The notes under the pieces are model-generated. The model ran no database searches. It had not been told where the DNA came from and saw only the letters and a program-made list of their open reading frames with translations. Below, one piece after another: positions 12,606 through 23,689 of a DNA stretch of 64,000 nt (its first letter is position 1; the number at the start of each line of letters is the position of its first letter). Origin of the DNA: Isoperla grammatica (taxonomy: Eukaryota > Arthropoda > Insecta > Plecoptera > Perlodidae); contig OX246738.1 of the NCBI GenBank assembly GCA_945910005.1, forward strand, positions 27,319,303 through 27,383,302, written 5' to 3'. The translations under genes were made by a program, and so were the position numbers.

Positions 12606-13032
12606 CTAAACTGTACTCGCAAGTCGGACCGAAAAGCACGTGGGCACAGTCCTTAGCGTAGGCGTCTACCGCTCTGACAGGTCCGTATTGGGCGTCACAT
12701 CGATCGTCCCTGGCAAGGAATGTGATGTTTACGTGATCGGGTAAGATCTGCATCTCGTGCACTCTCCGCGCGGCGAGTTGGAGCGCGGGGAGGACGCGAC
12801 CCAAAGAGATCTCGTAGGTCGACGAGTTCGCGGCGAGGATCACGGCTGCGCGAATGTAACAGGGTGTCGTGGACGAGGGGTTCCAGTTGCATCGGGTGAG
12901 GCACGGCCGATCCGACTGCTGTTCGGCGTCCAGCTCGCACGACTGCGACCCTCTAGTCTCCGCGATGTCTCCTCCACACAAGGCGAACAGCGGTGAGGAG
13001 ACTACGAGCAGCACTACGATGTAAAGCATCAC
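12606..13032 (-). CDS. Natriuretic peptide receptor / receptor guanylate cyclase, first coding exon
   Basis: Opens with ATG at 13032 and encodes 142 residues plus one base, ending at a consensus donor (G|GTGAGT, 12605-12600). Residues 1-20 form a hydrophobic signal peptide with VVLLVVSSPLFALC, so the product should be secreted or a type I membrane receptor. Next is a ligand-binding (ANF-receptor fold) start: GRVLPALQLAARRV, a D-rich ARDDRCD segment, then VLFGPTCEYSLG, matching the GPxCEY signature of natriuretic peptide receptors and related membrane guanylate cyclases. Paired cysteines and an NSS glycosylation site fit an extracellular domain. The transmembrane, kinase-like and cyclase domains would be on later exons not found here, so a clearance-type receptor without cyclase cannot be excluded. 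GC content is higher than its surroundings. Confidence 0.75.
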
Positions 13033-14218
13033 CGTGTGTCTTGTCTTGTGGCAACACTCGGCAACACTTAATATTATAGTAACACTCTCGAGATGTGGTT
13101 TCGATCTAATATAGAAATCAACTACGCGAATGAGGAAGGTGTATCTGCTTTAAGTAGTGTCGATAATGAAGATTCGTTTATATTAATTAAATATTCACTA
13201 TGTTGCACTCGGATTATGATGGGTATTGCAATAAAACCCGGCATACGGTAACTTCCATTTGCGATAACACTTTTTCATATTGCACGTCGAGTGTTTAGTG
13301 TTTACACAGTGCGGGATATGACCATATTTGATTAAGCCACTGTGTACGATTGAACAATGAAAATAATTTTAATTAATATCACTTTCTTGGCTTGAACACA
13401 AAGATATATTTAGTACCTATTCGTATAGTTTAGTGACGTGAACACTGGTTGTTTATTAATACGTGGGGTTCAAGGTATTTATCTCCGTGCTGGGATGACA
13501 TGGTCAGTACATAGTCTTGATGCATTAAACATTTGAGGTTAACCTTTACAATGGAATGAACGAGAAGCAAGATACATATAAGCCGGCACTTGACAATTGC
13601 GCAAAACCAACTGATAGCAATTTTCAAAACAATCATGAAAACATCGTGGTTTTAATTAGAGACCGTAGTGTGCCACACTATTTGTTGATTTTTCCCGTGC
13701 ACAATCATATTATAATAACCTTTGACGAACAAAATTGAATTCCCTCATGACGTGAAGGTTGGTCGCGCGCGTCGCGTTGTAAGGTGGCGGTGGGATTCAG
13801 CAACGTCCGACGAGTGAGCGTCGCGCGTCGAGCGCAAGGCTGTGGGATGGCATCGCCGCGGACACCGGGCGGGCGCCTACTGAAGAGCAGAGCACGCGCA
13901 AGACTTATCCCCATACGCAGCCTGCCTGATTAGCGTTGCCTTGCGTCCTAAGCGGAGATTAGATATTGCGATGTGCAAGAGATACAGGACATTCTAACTG
14001 ATCGTCTTATCTATTCGGCCGTCGTGCTTGACCTTGCAGCAATTATCTACAAACAATGGTGCATGTATTGGCCAGAAGGGTAGCTCTACCGGTAGTACGA
14101 AGTGACTAAAAGAGTTGATCTCGTGATTTTTGTGGCAAGTGTATCGTTTTTAAAACATCTACGTATACATCATGGGTTCTAACTTTTAAAGTTCTAACGT
14201 ATTCTTCTACAAGATAAT
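13033..14218. other. Upstream flank of the receptor exon
   Basis: Holds the 5' side of the receptor gene and no other coding signal. A GC- and CpG-rich block at 13760-13910 stands out and could be a promoter or untranslated first exon for the minus-strand gene. The open frame inside it looks incidental. Confidence 0.35.
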
Positions 14219-14731
14219 TAATTAAGCGAGCAAAGCGAGCGTCTCCACGAGGCTCTTATGGCACTTCGTTCTGTTTTTTTTTTTTTTTTTTGTGTACTAG
14301 ACTCTTATGGCACTTCATGCTGTTAGTTTTTTGTTTAGTTTTTATGTCTGTCGATAGCGGTCGAACGGAAAGTCCGATCAACTTGAAATTTGGACCATCC
14401 ACAAGCCTCGATGTAGATTGAAGGTGTTTAGTTTTGAGGCCAAATCGTTCGAAAAGTTACAAAGTTACACTCAATAACTGTTCGTAACGGTGGCGGACCG
14501 CCGCGAAAACACTAGACAGCATGACAACGAAAATTCTTAGCAACGCAAATTGCACTGCATTCAACAATATCGGGAAGTATAATAGCTATGGAAATAAGAA
14601 AAAATTTTGAAATGCACATTCTTGAATTGTTGTTAATTGTTGTTTTTATTAGCTTTGAGATCTTTTCGCCAGAACGTTCGTAAATATGGACGCGCTCGCT
14701 TATCAACGCGTCAAACAGAGCGTTTTCCTAG
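14219..14731 (+). mobile_element. AATTAAGCGAGC...CCTAG element, copy 1
   Basis: Starts TAATTAAGCGAGCAAAGCGAGC and ends AACGC-10 nt-GCGTTTTCCTAG followed by T. The terminal hairpin plus CTAG plus a 3' flanking T resemble Helitron 3' ends. The 5' end lacks the usual TC start. It carries a T18 run (14273-14290) and a conserved CGATAGCGGTCGAACG block. It is about 98% identical to copy 2, which lies inverted at 15253-15777. Confidence 0.65.
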
Positions 14732-14874
14732 TATTATTATTAAATTGAATGTATCACATACAATCTCGGTCAAAACCGGTGTTTACATGTTATACGGACA
14801 ATTACAGATATATTAACAATTATCTGCATGAGGTACCTTGTTCAACTTCAGTAATTAAAAAATAAATAAATTCA

Positions 14875-15165
14875 CATTTAGAGTCTACCTACTCAGTAAT
14901 GAAACTGATTTTCAGTGGGGGACTTTAATTTAAAGCGACTAAACCAACCCTGTAGGCTCGGAACACCATCGACGAGTGAGCGATAACCAATAAAAGATCG
15001 CTATTTCAAATACGGAACATATGAATCAGTGCTTGGACACTACAGTGCGAACACCTGCGGACAAATGTCAGACAAGGCCAATTCAGAACTACTTTGAATT
15101 TATTGAGTGCTTCGTTGCTAGGACGGTTCCAAAGTCACCGTTTACTTATTCCTACTGTCTTATTA
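14875..15165 (-). repeat. SINE body fragment (no tRNA head)
   Basis: Shares ACCATCGACGAGTGAGCGAT, ACACCTGCGGACAAATG and GAGTGCTTCGTTGCTA with the two units at 18900-19575. It ends at the ACTGAGTAGGTAGACTC tail and lacks the tRNA-like head. It sits between the two inverted copies of the AATTAAGCGAGC element. Confidence 0.8.
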
Positions 15166-15252
15166 TTAGTCCTTGACTTGTTCATATTATACCGTGTACT
15201 ACTAGTAATATTATCAACTCTGCGTCGTGTGTGCATGGATGGACTTAGTTAC

Positions 15253-15777
15253 TACTAGGAAAACGCTCTGTTTGACGCGTTGATAAGCGAGCGCGTCCAT
15301 ATTTACGAACGTTCTGGCGAAAAGATCTCAAAGCTAATAAAAACAACAATTAACAACAATTCAAGAATGTGCATTTCAAAATTTTTTCTTATTTCCATAG
15401 CTATTATACTTCCCGATATTGTTGAATGCAGTGCAATTTGCGTTGCTAAGAATTTTCGTTGTCATGCTGTCAAGTGTTTTCGCGGCGGTCCGCCACCGTT
15501 ACGAACAGTTATTGAGTGTAACTTTGTAACTTTTCGAACGATTTGGCCTCAAAACTATACACCTTCAATCCACATCGAGGCTTGTGGATGGTCCAAATTT
15601 CAAGTTGATCGGACTTTCCGTTCGACCGCTATCGACAGACATAAAAACTAAACAAAAAACTAACAGCATGAAGTGCCATAAGAGTCTAGTACACAAAAAA
15701 AAAAAAAAAAAAAAAAAAAAAACAGAACGAAGTGCCATAATAGCCTCGTGGAGACGCTCGCTTTGCTCGCTTAATTA
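15253..15777 (-). mobile_element. AATTAAGCGAGC...CCTAG element, copy 2 (inverted)
   Basis: Reverse complement of copy 1, with the same AACGC/GCGTT hairpin and CTAG end (15255-15258). It contains a matching poly-A run (15696-15722). The 123-codon plus-strand frame here is present in both copies but has no recognisable domain. Confidence 0.65.
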
Positions 15778-18064
15778 TAAGTCTGTACGGTTGGGGCCGA
15801 TTTCTCGAAGCCATCCTATAGTAATTCCACTTACAGAGACTCTACTATAGACGGTGAGAAACAACGAACACCGTTGTCAGGATGGGTGTTTATGTAAATA
15901 CTAAATACGCACTATATAATTGACTATGTATAATAATAATAGAGCACTACATAATAACCGTAGCAACAAATGCAGGCAAGAGAAGTGAATCTATGGAAGC
16001 GTTGAAAATTATTATCATCATTATTATTATTTTGTGTTTAGTGTACAACCATTTTCTCCGATCAACCCCTGACGTCATATGACCTAGTTGTAGAGTACGA
16101 AGGGGCAAGTTCCCAAGTAGGAGAACTAATATTCTAATGAGTTATGGGGAGGAAAGGGAAAGGGGGAATCTCATTTCGTCACCTTTTACGATTGGCAGAG
16201 TCACCCTGGGCCACATTGTACCCCGGGTCCAGACTGGAATGCATGCAAGAGAAGTGCATGGATGATGATACATTTGGCACGTACAAATAAGTATAAACTA
16301 AGAGCATTTTCTTAGCTAAGCTTCCGATTTCTTTCTTTTCGGGCGCTCATGCTATTTTACGCGTTCTTATGGATAAAAGTAGTGCAATCGAAAAATTTGA
16401 AATAAGCAAGTTCATTTGTATACGTCATCTATGGGTATTTTAGATACCATGTCCTATACTTTGAAACTGATGTCTCACTACTCCTATAAAAATGAGTACC
16501 TATACCTACTCTTTGTATGGTACTGGTGTATAATATGCTCCACACAAATTATGCAATCGGTCACTTTGGACCCAGCAACGAAACGCATAATAAACGATCT
16601 TGGTTCTTGTAACTGTGTGGGTAGGAAATAAATAAATACAAATGTATTTATACAATGAATTATGTCATCCTTTATGAGAGCCACGTGCGCGATACCCACG
16701 ACATTCACTTCACATTATGTTTCTTTCATTATTGTATGTGTTATGGAGTAAATCTTTAACTGGCCTTAGAAAATAACGAATTATCAAACAAACCAAATAA
16801 ACATAGTAAAATATTTTGCTGTTTTCAGTCCTATTCATTTTTTTACATAAAGCACGTAAACGGGTCCGACTAGGGGGTGGTTACAAGCGTCATGGTGAAA
16901 TATTATGGATGCTCAAATAATTGTAAAATAAATGCACATATGGGTTCCTATACGAACAAGCAACATCATAGGTGTCGCCAGATTATTTTCCAGGGGATGG
17001 CAAGACGAAACACTACTATACTATCCATTCGAGTGTTTGGGGGGGGGGGGGGGGAGTCTGGGGGTCGTAAGCCTCCACTCACAGTTCCACCGGTAGGGTT
17101 TTATCACTTTCTGACCGATTTACCATCTGCAGTTTGCATCCTTAGAAAATAAAAAATAAAGTGTAGAGATTCAAGGGTACCCGAAGTCAAATTATTATGA
17201 CCAACAATACGTCCAACCATATCGTGTTCAGTTATATGCCAATCATCGATCAGGCCACTATCAATCAAAACGGTTTAGCTGTCATCAGAACGTATCCTAA
17301 AATAATACACTTGATGGCTTTGAACGTTATAAACATCGATCGCACAAACGCCCAAGTGAGAGTTCAACAAACTTCGGCGTCAAAACACGACGACTTCCAG
17401 CGCCTTCTCTGATTGGTCAAACAGCGTTCTCCAATCCACCATGTCCATTCTGGTTCGGCGGGGTACTAAACTGGGCTTAAGTTTGGCTATAAATCACTTC
17501 CTTAATTAAGTTGTGTGTGTACGTCAGTATAACAGTATAGGGGCGTCGTACTATCTTTTCCTATTGATTGACGTAATCGAAAAATATTTCCTAGTGACGC
17601 TACGTGAAACTGTTGTAGTCAAGATAGTAATAATTTCAGCGTTTGTTTTGGAACTAGTTTCGTCTTATCGCCTGTGGTGGGTGGCCAGAACTACTCAAGA
17701 AGAACTACTAACTCGTTTCGTAACTACTAAAAACGGGATTGAAACGGTGTCAAAAAAATATTGAAATCGGTACGTTGCGTTTGTTACAGTGGGAACTAAT
17801 AAAAATAATGTAGGCCTATGCGTATAATAGTTACCTTACAACCGTACCGATAACGACTGCTATACTTGGAATTTGTATGTCTAGTTTTTAGCTTTTCTAA
17901 TGGAACCACAGAGCCAACCCATTAGCCATTAAAAAAAAACTTTGTCTTTGCGCCGTTTAAATATTGTGACAGCAAACAAATAACTATACCAACAAGGCAA
18001 CAAACAAAACTTAATGTTTTCATCCACTTTTTCAAAACTGCGTTCAATATTTGTCAAAAAAGCT
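15778..18064. other. Gene-poor stretch
   Basis: No gene seen. Contains a G16 tract (17039-17054) downstream of a GGTGTCGCCAG word resembling the G-tract MITE family, an (ATT)n patch near 16015-16032, and plain AT-rich sequence. Confidence 0.4.
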
Positions 18065-18345
18065 TACTCTCAGGAAACTTGCCCAGGGACAATTCCCGTC
18101 CCTGTTCAGGTGAGTAATTAGGTATAGCGGAATTTGGAATAGTTGGGAAGGAATGTCCGAGGGCTGTTGTAATGACTCAATCCCAGCATTAAAAAACCTC
18201 GGGAAAAAACTTCAGTCAGAATTGCCGGTAGCGGGTATCGAACGTCACCTCCATCGTTCAGCCCGTCGTAACACGAGGGCCTTACACTCTCTCGTCCGGT
18301 ATTGATGTGTCGAGAAGCCACATAACCCTGCTCGCACCGCATCTG
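18065..18345 (-). repeat. tRNA-derived SINE, family A
   Basis: On the minus strand a B-box-like GGTGACGTTCGATACCCG (about 18236-18253) is followed by CCGGCAATTCTGACTGAAG, CGAGGTTTT and AATGCTGGGAT. These words recur in order in the plus-strand SINE at 54540. The 5' part forms a long tRNA-like region with CTCGTGTTACGACGGG. It is degraded and not a functional tRNA. Confidence 0.6.
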
Positions 18346-18899
18346 ACAGAGAAAGTGATCATTCGGTTAGTTTTGTGCACCTCGAAATTGTGGGGGGTGG
18401 AAACTGGAAACACTGTGAGCTGCATGTTTATTTCACATTGTTTCCGCTCATAGTAAATCTTGAATTAAAACCTGCCCATACCAAATAGCTTGAAAAGCGT
18501 GAGAAATTGTTCGTATTTTTTTAAATTAATTCAATGTCATATTTTAGAATGGCGCGAGAATAGATTGTTTCCAGATCTACATTCTACAGAAATTCTTTTA
18601 AAAACGGATGAAGTGTTTCAATAAAACCATAACTAAATAATTTCTATAATATCTCAAATTGTCTGATTTAATCAAACGTATAATTCATTTGAAACAACTT
18701 TTTTTGATAATGTCTGTACATCTTGACATATAGTCTCGCATCATAGCCTAGCATATCACTGAAACATTTTAAGATAGGCCTACTCCATTTTTCAAACCTT
18801 AAATTCTCACACTTTAAAGTTCTTTGTGCCGAAATCGTTTTCGGCTCGAGTCTAGTAACTGACTACCCCCGGGGGCAGAGTTATTGTTACTTTAAATAA

Positions 18900-19637
18900 A
18901 TAAATAAATAAATTCACATTTAGAGTCTACCCACTCAGTAATTAAACTGATTTGCAGTGGGGAACTTTAATTTAAAGTGACTAAACCAACCCTGTAGGCT
19001 TCGAACACCATCGACGAGTGAGCGATAACCAATCAAAGATCGATATTTCAAATACGAAACATATGAATCAGTGATTGGACAGTGCGAACACCTGCGGACA
19101 AATGCCAGAATCAACAAGGCCGATTCAGAACAACTTTGAATTTATTGAGTGCTTCGTTGCTATGACGGCTCCAAAGTCACCGTTTATTTATTCCTAAGAC
19201 AAGAAGTAATGGAATTGAATCCACATTAGAAGTTAAAAAACTTCTGCCTGAAGCGGGATTTGAACCGGATTTAAAGTGACTAAACCAAAAGTGACTAAAC
19301 CAACCCTGTAGGCTTCGAACACCATCGACGAGTGAGCGATAACCAATCAAAGATCGATATTTCAAATACGAAACATATGAATCAGTGATTGGACAGTGCG
19401 AACACCTGCGGACAAATGCCAGAGTCAACAAGGCCGATTCAGAACAACTTTGAATTTATTGAGTGCTTCGTTGCTAGGACGGCTCCAAATTCACCGTTTA
19501 TTTATTCCTAAGACAAGAAGTAATGGAATTGAATCCACATTAGAAGTTAAAAAACTTCTGCCTGAAGCGAGATTTGAACCCGGGACCTTCTGCATTGGAA
19601 GCAGGGATGCTAACCACTGGACCAACGAGCCACCAAC
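18900..19637 (-). repeat. tRNA-Gly-headed SINE, family B, with internal duplication
   Basis: Reading the minus strand, 19635-19570 is tRNA-like: A-box region TGGTCCAGTGGTTAGCAT, anticodon arm CTGC-TTCCAAT-GCAG (anticodon TCC, glycine) and B box GGTTCAAATCTC. The acceptor stem does not close, so this is not a tRNA gene. A body of about 290 bp follows (GTGTTCGCACTG, TCGTCGATGGTGTTCGAAGC, TTGGTTTAGTCAC), then about 330 bp repeats it including a stub of the head (GGTTCAAATCCCGCTTCAGG). The element ends ACTGAGTGGGTAGACTC and (TTTA)n. Confidence 0.8.
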
Positions 19638-19798
19638 CATACTCCACGCCTCCACTCAGAATAAAACCGGACTTCGGTATAGCTCTGCCTGTCAAACGAG
19701 CCGACCAAGGGGACGACTTCAATAAGTAACAGATCAACATAATTTGTGTCTGGGTGACCTCATCAACTAATAATATGGTAAGATATATCACAAGAGAC

Positions 19799-19900
19799 AC
19801 CGAGGGGGCTCAGCGGTATGACGGGAGATTCTAATTCGGGAGGTCGCCAGTTCGATACCGGACAACGTTTTCCTCAGTCATAAGCCCTGGATTTAAAAAA
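19799..19900 (+). repeat. tRNA-derived SINE, family A
   Basis: GGGGGCTCAGCGGTATGACGG, then an anticodon-like GATTCTAATTC (TCT, arginine-like), then B box GGTCGCCAGTTCGATACC and GTTTTCCTCAGTC. The 3' part is short or diverged. Confidence 0.6.
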
Positions 19901-21939
19901 AATAAATGGTAAAACACGTTGTTCTTTATTTTTAAAGGAGGAATGTGTACCAATTTGTGTAAAACATCTTCGGTGTTTAAGATTTAAAAAAAATTCACCC
20001 AGCTTCCTCTTCAACTTCTTTACTGGAATTTAGGGAAATGGTAAAATACGTATTTCTTTATTTTTTAAGGAGAATCTAAATTGCCAATCTTTACGTCCGT
20101 AACACGTTCGGTTTTCAAGATATATCATCACCATAGCAGTTAGCTGGGTTTTCAGAAGATAGTAAAAAATGTTTCTTTATTTGAATGGAGAATCTAAATA
20201 CCAATTTTCACCTCTGTAACATCTTTGGTTGTTGAGAATAATAATATGTAGGTGTCATAAAAAAAACTTCGTCTCCCTTGACATTTAGGGATAGAACTTC
20301 AAAAAATCCTTCCTGAGTGGGTGTTCATCATAAGAGCATAACGTATCTTGATCTTCACAATTTCACGATCCTAAATGAAACTGTTTGATAAATAGGGATA
20401 TAATCTGCTACTGTGGATGTTAAGTGTACAAACACGAGAAGGAAACTGAATGAGTGCTGAATAGGAGTGAGGGAGGTGGGCGTCTCTAGGGCTGAACCAT
20501 CCAGAGCCCAGGGCCCCTCGGATCCCGGTACCCGCCTCATCTTTGCAGTTCGGGGAAGACGATTTAAGGGACCTTTGTCCTTTGGGAACCCTCAAGGGAC
20601 GAGCGGGTAATTGCTTGGAGTTACTCTGTGTTTAAAGGGAACTTTTAAAAGTTACAGGTCCTCGTTATAGGCAGGTCCTTCCCCTGGTGCTGGGGGTTTT
20701 TGCCACTTTTCTCGATATTGTACCGAAGGAAGTATCGAAGGTAAGTATGTGGGAGTTATACCTAAAAAAAGCTTGACTCTTGATCTTCAAAACGATTTTT
20801 TTTTTTTATATTTTCATATGAATAAGTCATAATTTTGTAAAAAAAAGTGACAATTTTAGAGTTTAGAAAAATTAAAAAAAAATTTAAAACATGTTCTTTA
20901 TATTTTGTTATTGACTTATTTTGAAGCTAGAACATTTTCACTCTGTACTGATAATAATAATAAAATAATAGTAATGAAATAATAAAATGCCTACTAGAAG
21001 CCATTGCACCAGTCACGCAAACATCTAGAAATTTTGGCGCCAACAGAAAATAAAAGCGGCTGCCTATGCCATCTAGCGGTAAACAACAGTACCAGTGTTC
21101 TTGCAAAATCCGAGCGGCGTAGAGAAACGTTGGCAGTCACTAGAAAGTTTGATATATGCCCGACGTAATACTACGCCGCCCGCCAACCTGGCACGACATC
21201 GCGCGGCGTAATATTACGCCGGCCGCACGCTAAGGAACTTTTTTGCATTCCTGGAATTTTAAAAGTTCCTTTGAAAGTTCCTTTTGCGGAAAAATAATGG
21301 GATATATGATTTAAGTCGTATTTAACCCCGTATCGTAGACACGTTGATCCGTCGAGGTAACGTGTCCTAAAAGTAACAAATATGTCACTACTTAATTGAT
21401 CAACTCGTTTGCTATTCGTGTCCGCTCAGAATGATGAACAAAATTTAGTGGCAATGGCAGTTTTTATATTCTTCCCAAAAAATGGAAGACATTTTTTTTA
21501 TTTTGACTCCCCGAAAGTAGTAAATTTGTTTCAAATATAGGCTAGCTGGAATGGCCGAATGGCGGTTGTAATAAATGCCTCATGAAATAAAAGGAACTTT
21601 TCTATATTTTTTAAGAAGTTCCCCGAAATTAGAAACTTTTGCATTAAAAGTTCCTTTCATTTCAAAAGGAATGCGTTCCTTTAAAACTTTTAATTTTACG
21701 GGGCTCTATCAATTAGACATCACTGAATAGCATTGAATAGGACAAAACAACACAGAAACATACAGTGGATTAGGAGATGATCACAAATGAAATCGTGCTA
21801 CATATTGTACAAATGGTGTCTCTAATTTATTTGGTAGATAACCACATTTAAGTCTATAACAAAATGTATAAAATGTACTTACAATTAATTATACATGGTT
21901 GTCAAATGACTAAAACTTCTGTCACAACTCACAAGTTAA
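19901..21939. other. Gene-poor stretch with diverged repeats
   Basis: Three loose copies of GGTAAAATACG...TTCTTTATTT (19905, 20038, 20160). A repeat family begins TACTCTGTGTTTAAAGGGAA (20622) and recurs as GGAACTTTT / AAAAGTTCC words to about 21700; the same words occur inverted at 51620-53000. No gene recognised. Confidence 0.4.
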
Positions 21940-21946
21940 TAATTAC

Positions 21947-22005
<59 letters not shown>

Positions 22006-22130
22006 GTTATGCCGTTTCTAGTGTATTGTTTTCTATATTTATTATTATACCTAGTTTATCGCCATTTTGACAATGTACATACAATCTTGTATTGTGGTTA
22101 TACAGCTAAGAAATGAAATGAAATGAAATA
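21940..22130 (+). repeat. (AAT)n microsatellite and LINE-like 3' tail
   Basis: An (AAT)n run at 21948-22005 is followed by TTGTATTGTGGTTATACAGC and (AAATG)n, a pattern typical of the 3' end of CR1/L2-like LINEs. Only the tail is recognisable. Confidence 0.45.
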
Positions 22131-22582
22131 GTTAATTTTAGTTCAGGTTGGCAATCATGAGCTTTTTTTCTGCCAACCCTCTTTCATTATAATCATCCAT
22201 AATTTCATTCATTATGAATGGAAATAAATAATAAGAATGCACATTACAAGTATAAAGGAACATTAAGAAGTATAATATATTTATTTGCTACGAATATGAT
22301 GAACACATTGCAGTTATGAGGTTGGTTCGAATACCCTAAATAGGTATGTAATGTCAAGAGATTTAGAGCGTACAAAAATCAAATTAAATTAAATTACCAC
22401 TACATGCATGTCATACTACATTATGACATAGATGATGACATTATGCTGTACTTTACCTATGAAGTCCAAGGAGGTTATGTATGAAAGCAATACACTACTT
22501 GAGACAGGTGCATTCCACAAACCTGCATGCTCATTGCTCAGAGCAGCCATTAATATCCGACTCATCGGATCGTTACCTCCAG

Positions 22583-22624
22583 CACAGATAACTAATTAAC
22601 TACGTAGTTAATTAGTTATCTGTG
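22583..22624. repeat. Perfect 42-bp palindrome with 7-bp direct flanks
   Basis: CACAGATAACTAATTAACTAC is followed directly by its exact reverse complement with no spacer. CCTCCAG is present on both sides (22576-22582 and 22625-22631). Confidence 0.95.
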
Positions 22625-22639
22625 CCTCCAGTCAATCAG

Positions 22640-23640
22640 ATGACAATATAAGTAATGTAGATTGATTGTTGTTAATAATTGATCAACCTAAATACATCAA
22701 TATTATTGCTTTGTATTAGAGAAAGTGAACATGCTAATACGTGTTGTGCTGTACAGTATATGGAACTATAACTAGTAATGATATGATATCACTGAATGTA
22801 CTCATACTGCATCAGAGTGAAGAAATTCAGAACACATATTTAAAACTGAATTTTATTAACTAATGCACTCTAGTATAATATGTAGCTAAAAATAAACATG
22901 TTACAAAAATAAAAATATGGATATCTAAACAATAAACATGAATATGAAAATAATCAATCTAGGCCTATCAAGTGCAGGGGCAGATCCAGGAGGGGCAAAT
23001 TAAGGGGAGGAGGTAAATTCTCTCCATGTGTGATGATTGTACAAATAAATAGAAAATTACATGGCATATGACGGCAAGGCTAATCAGAGCGCGTTCTCAG
23101 TTAGGCTAGGACTAGAAGAGCAACAAATTTATGCAACCAACACATTTTTAATTGCATATTTCTTACATTAAATTGTAATATTTTTTTGTATTGTGTTATT
23201 TTTTGGAAATTGGAAATAGTTTTGTGTGTGTTTCTAACTAAAGAAAGATTAGGAAACGTCCATTAATTTGTATTTTGAAAGTTGTGCGTATTCCCTATGA
23301 AGTGTGAACCGATGCACCTAGTTTGCCTAGGTCTACATTTTCAGCATATTATGCTCTTAGGATCTAGCTCAATGTACATATTTCCCTTTCATAATAGGGG
23401 TCTGCGGTTAATACTTTTGAGGTTGGGTCGGGTTTGGGTACTAAAAATAACTTTAGGTAACAAAATAAAAATAAATACAAAAAATAAAAAATGTATTTTT
23501 TTTTTCAAATCTGACACTGCAAATTTTTTGACATGTCTCGTGTTTTATTTTTAATATGCCTCCCCCCACCCCCCTGTAATGATACAACACCTTGGGAGGG
23601 GATGCAACAGGATGACTAAAAGCCACGTAGTTTCATCTAT
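22640..23640. other. Gene-free AT-rich stretch
   Basis: No exon or repeat family confidently recognised; simple A-rich runs near 23455-23520. Confidence 0.4.
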
Positions 23641-23689
23641 GCTTCTTTTCATCGACACACCATTTCATAGATAATAATAAGCGAGATGT

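Noticed and set aside
12695..12996. Plus-strand and other-frame open frames across the receptor exon.
   Set aside because: They are shadows of the GC-rich coding exon; signal peptide, motif and donor support only the minus-strand frame.
15280..15651. 123-codon frame in the CTAG-ended element as a gene.
   Set aside because: No domain is recognisable; it persists only because the two element copies are nearly identical, and the third copy does not keep it.
19570..19637. tRNA-Gly(TCC) gene on the minus strand.
   Set aside because: The anticodon and T arms look right, but the acceptor stem does not pair and a SINE body follows. It is a SINE head.
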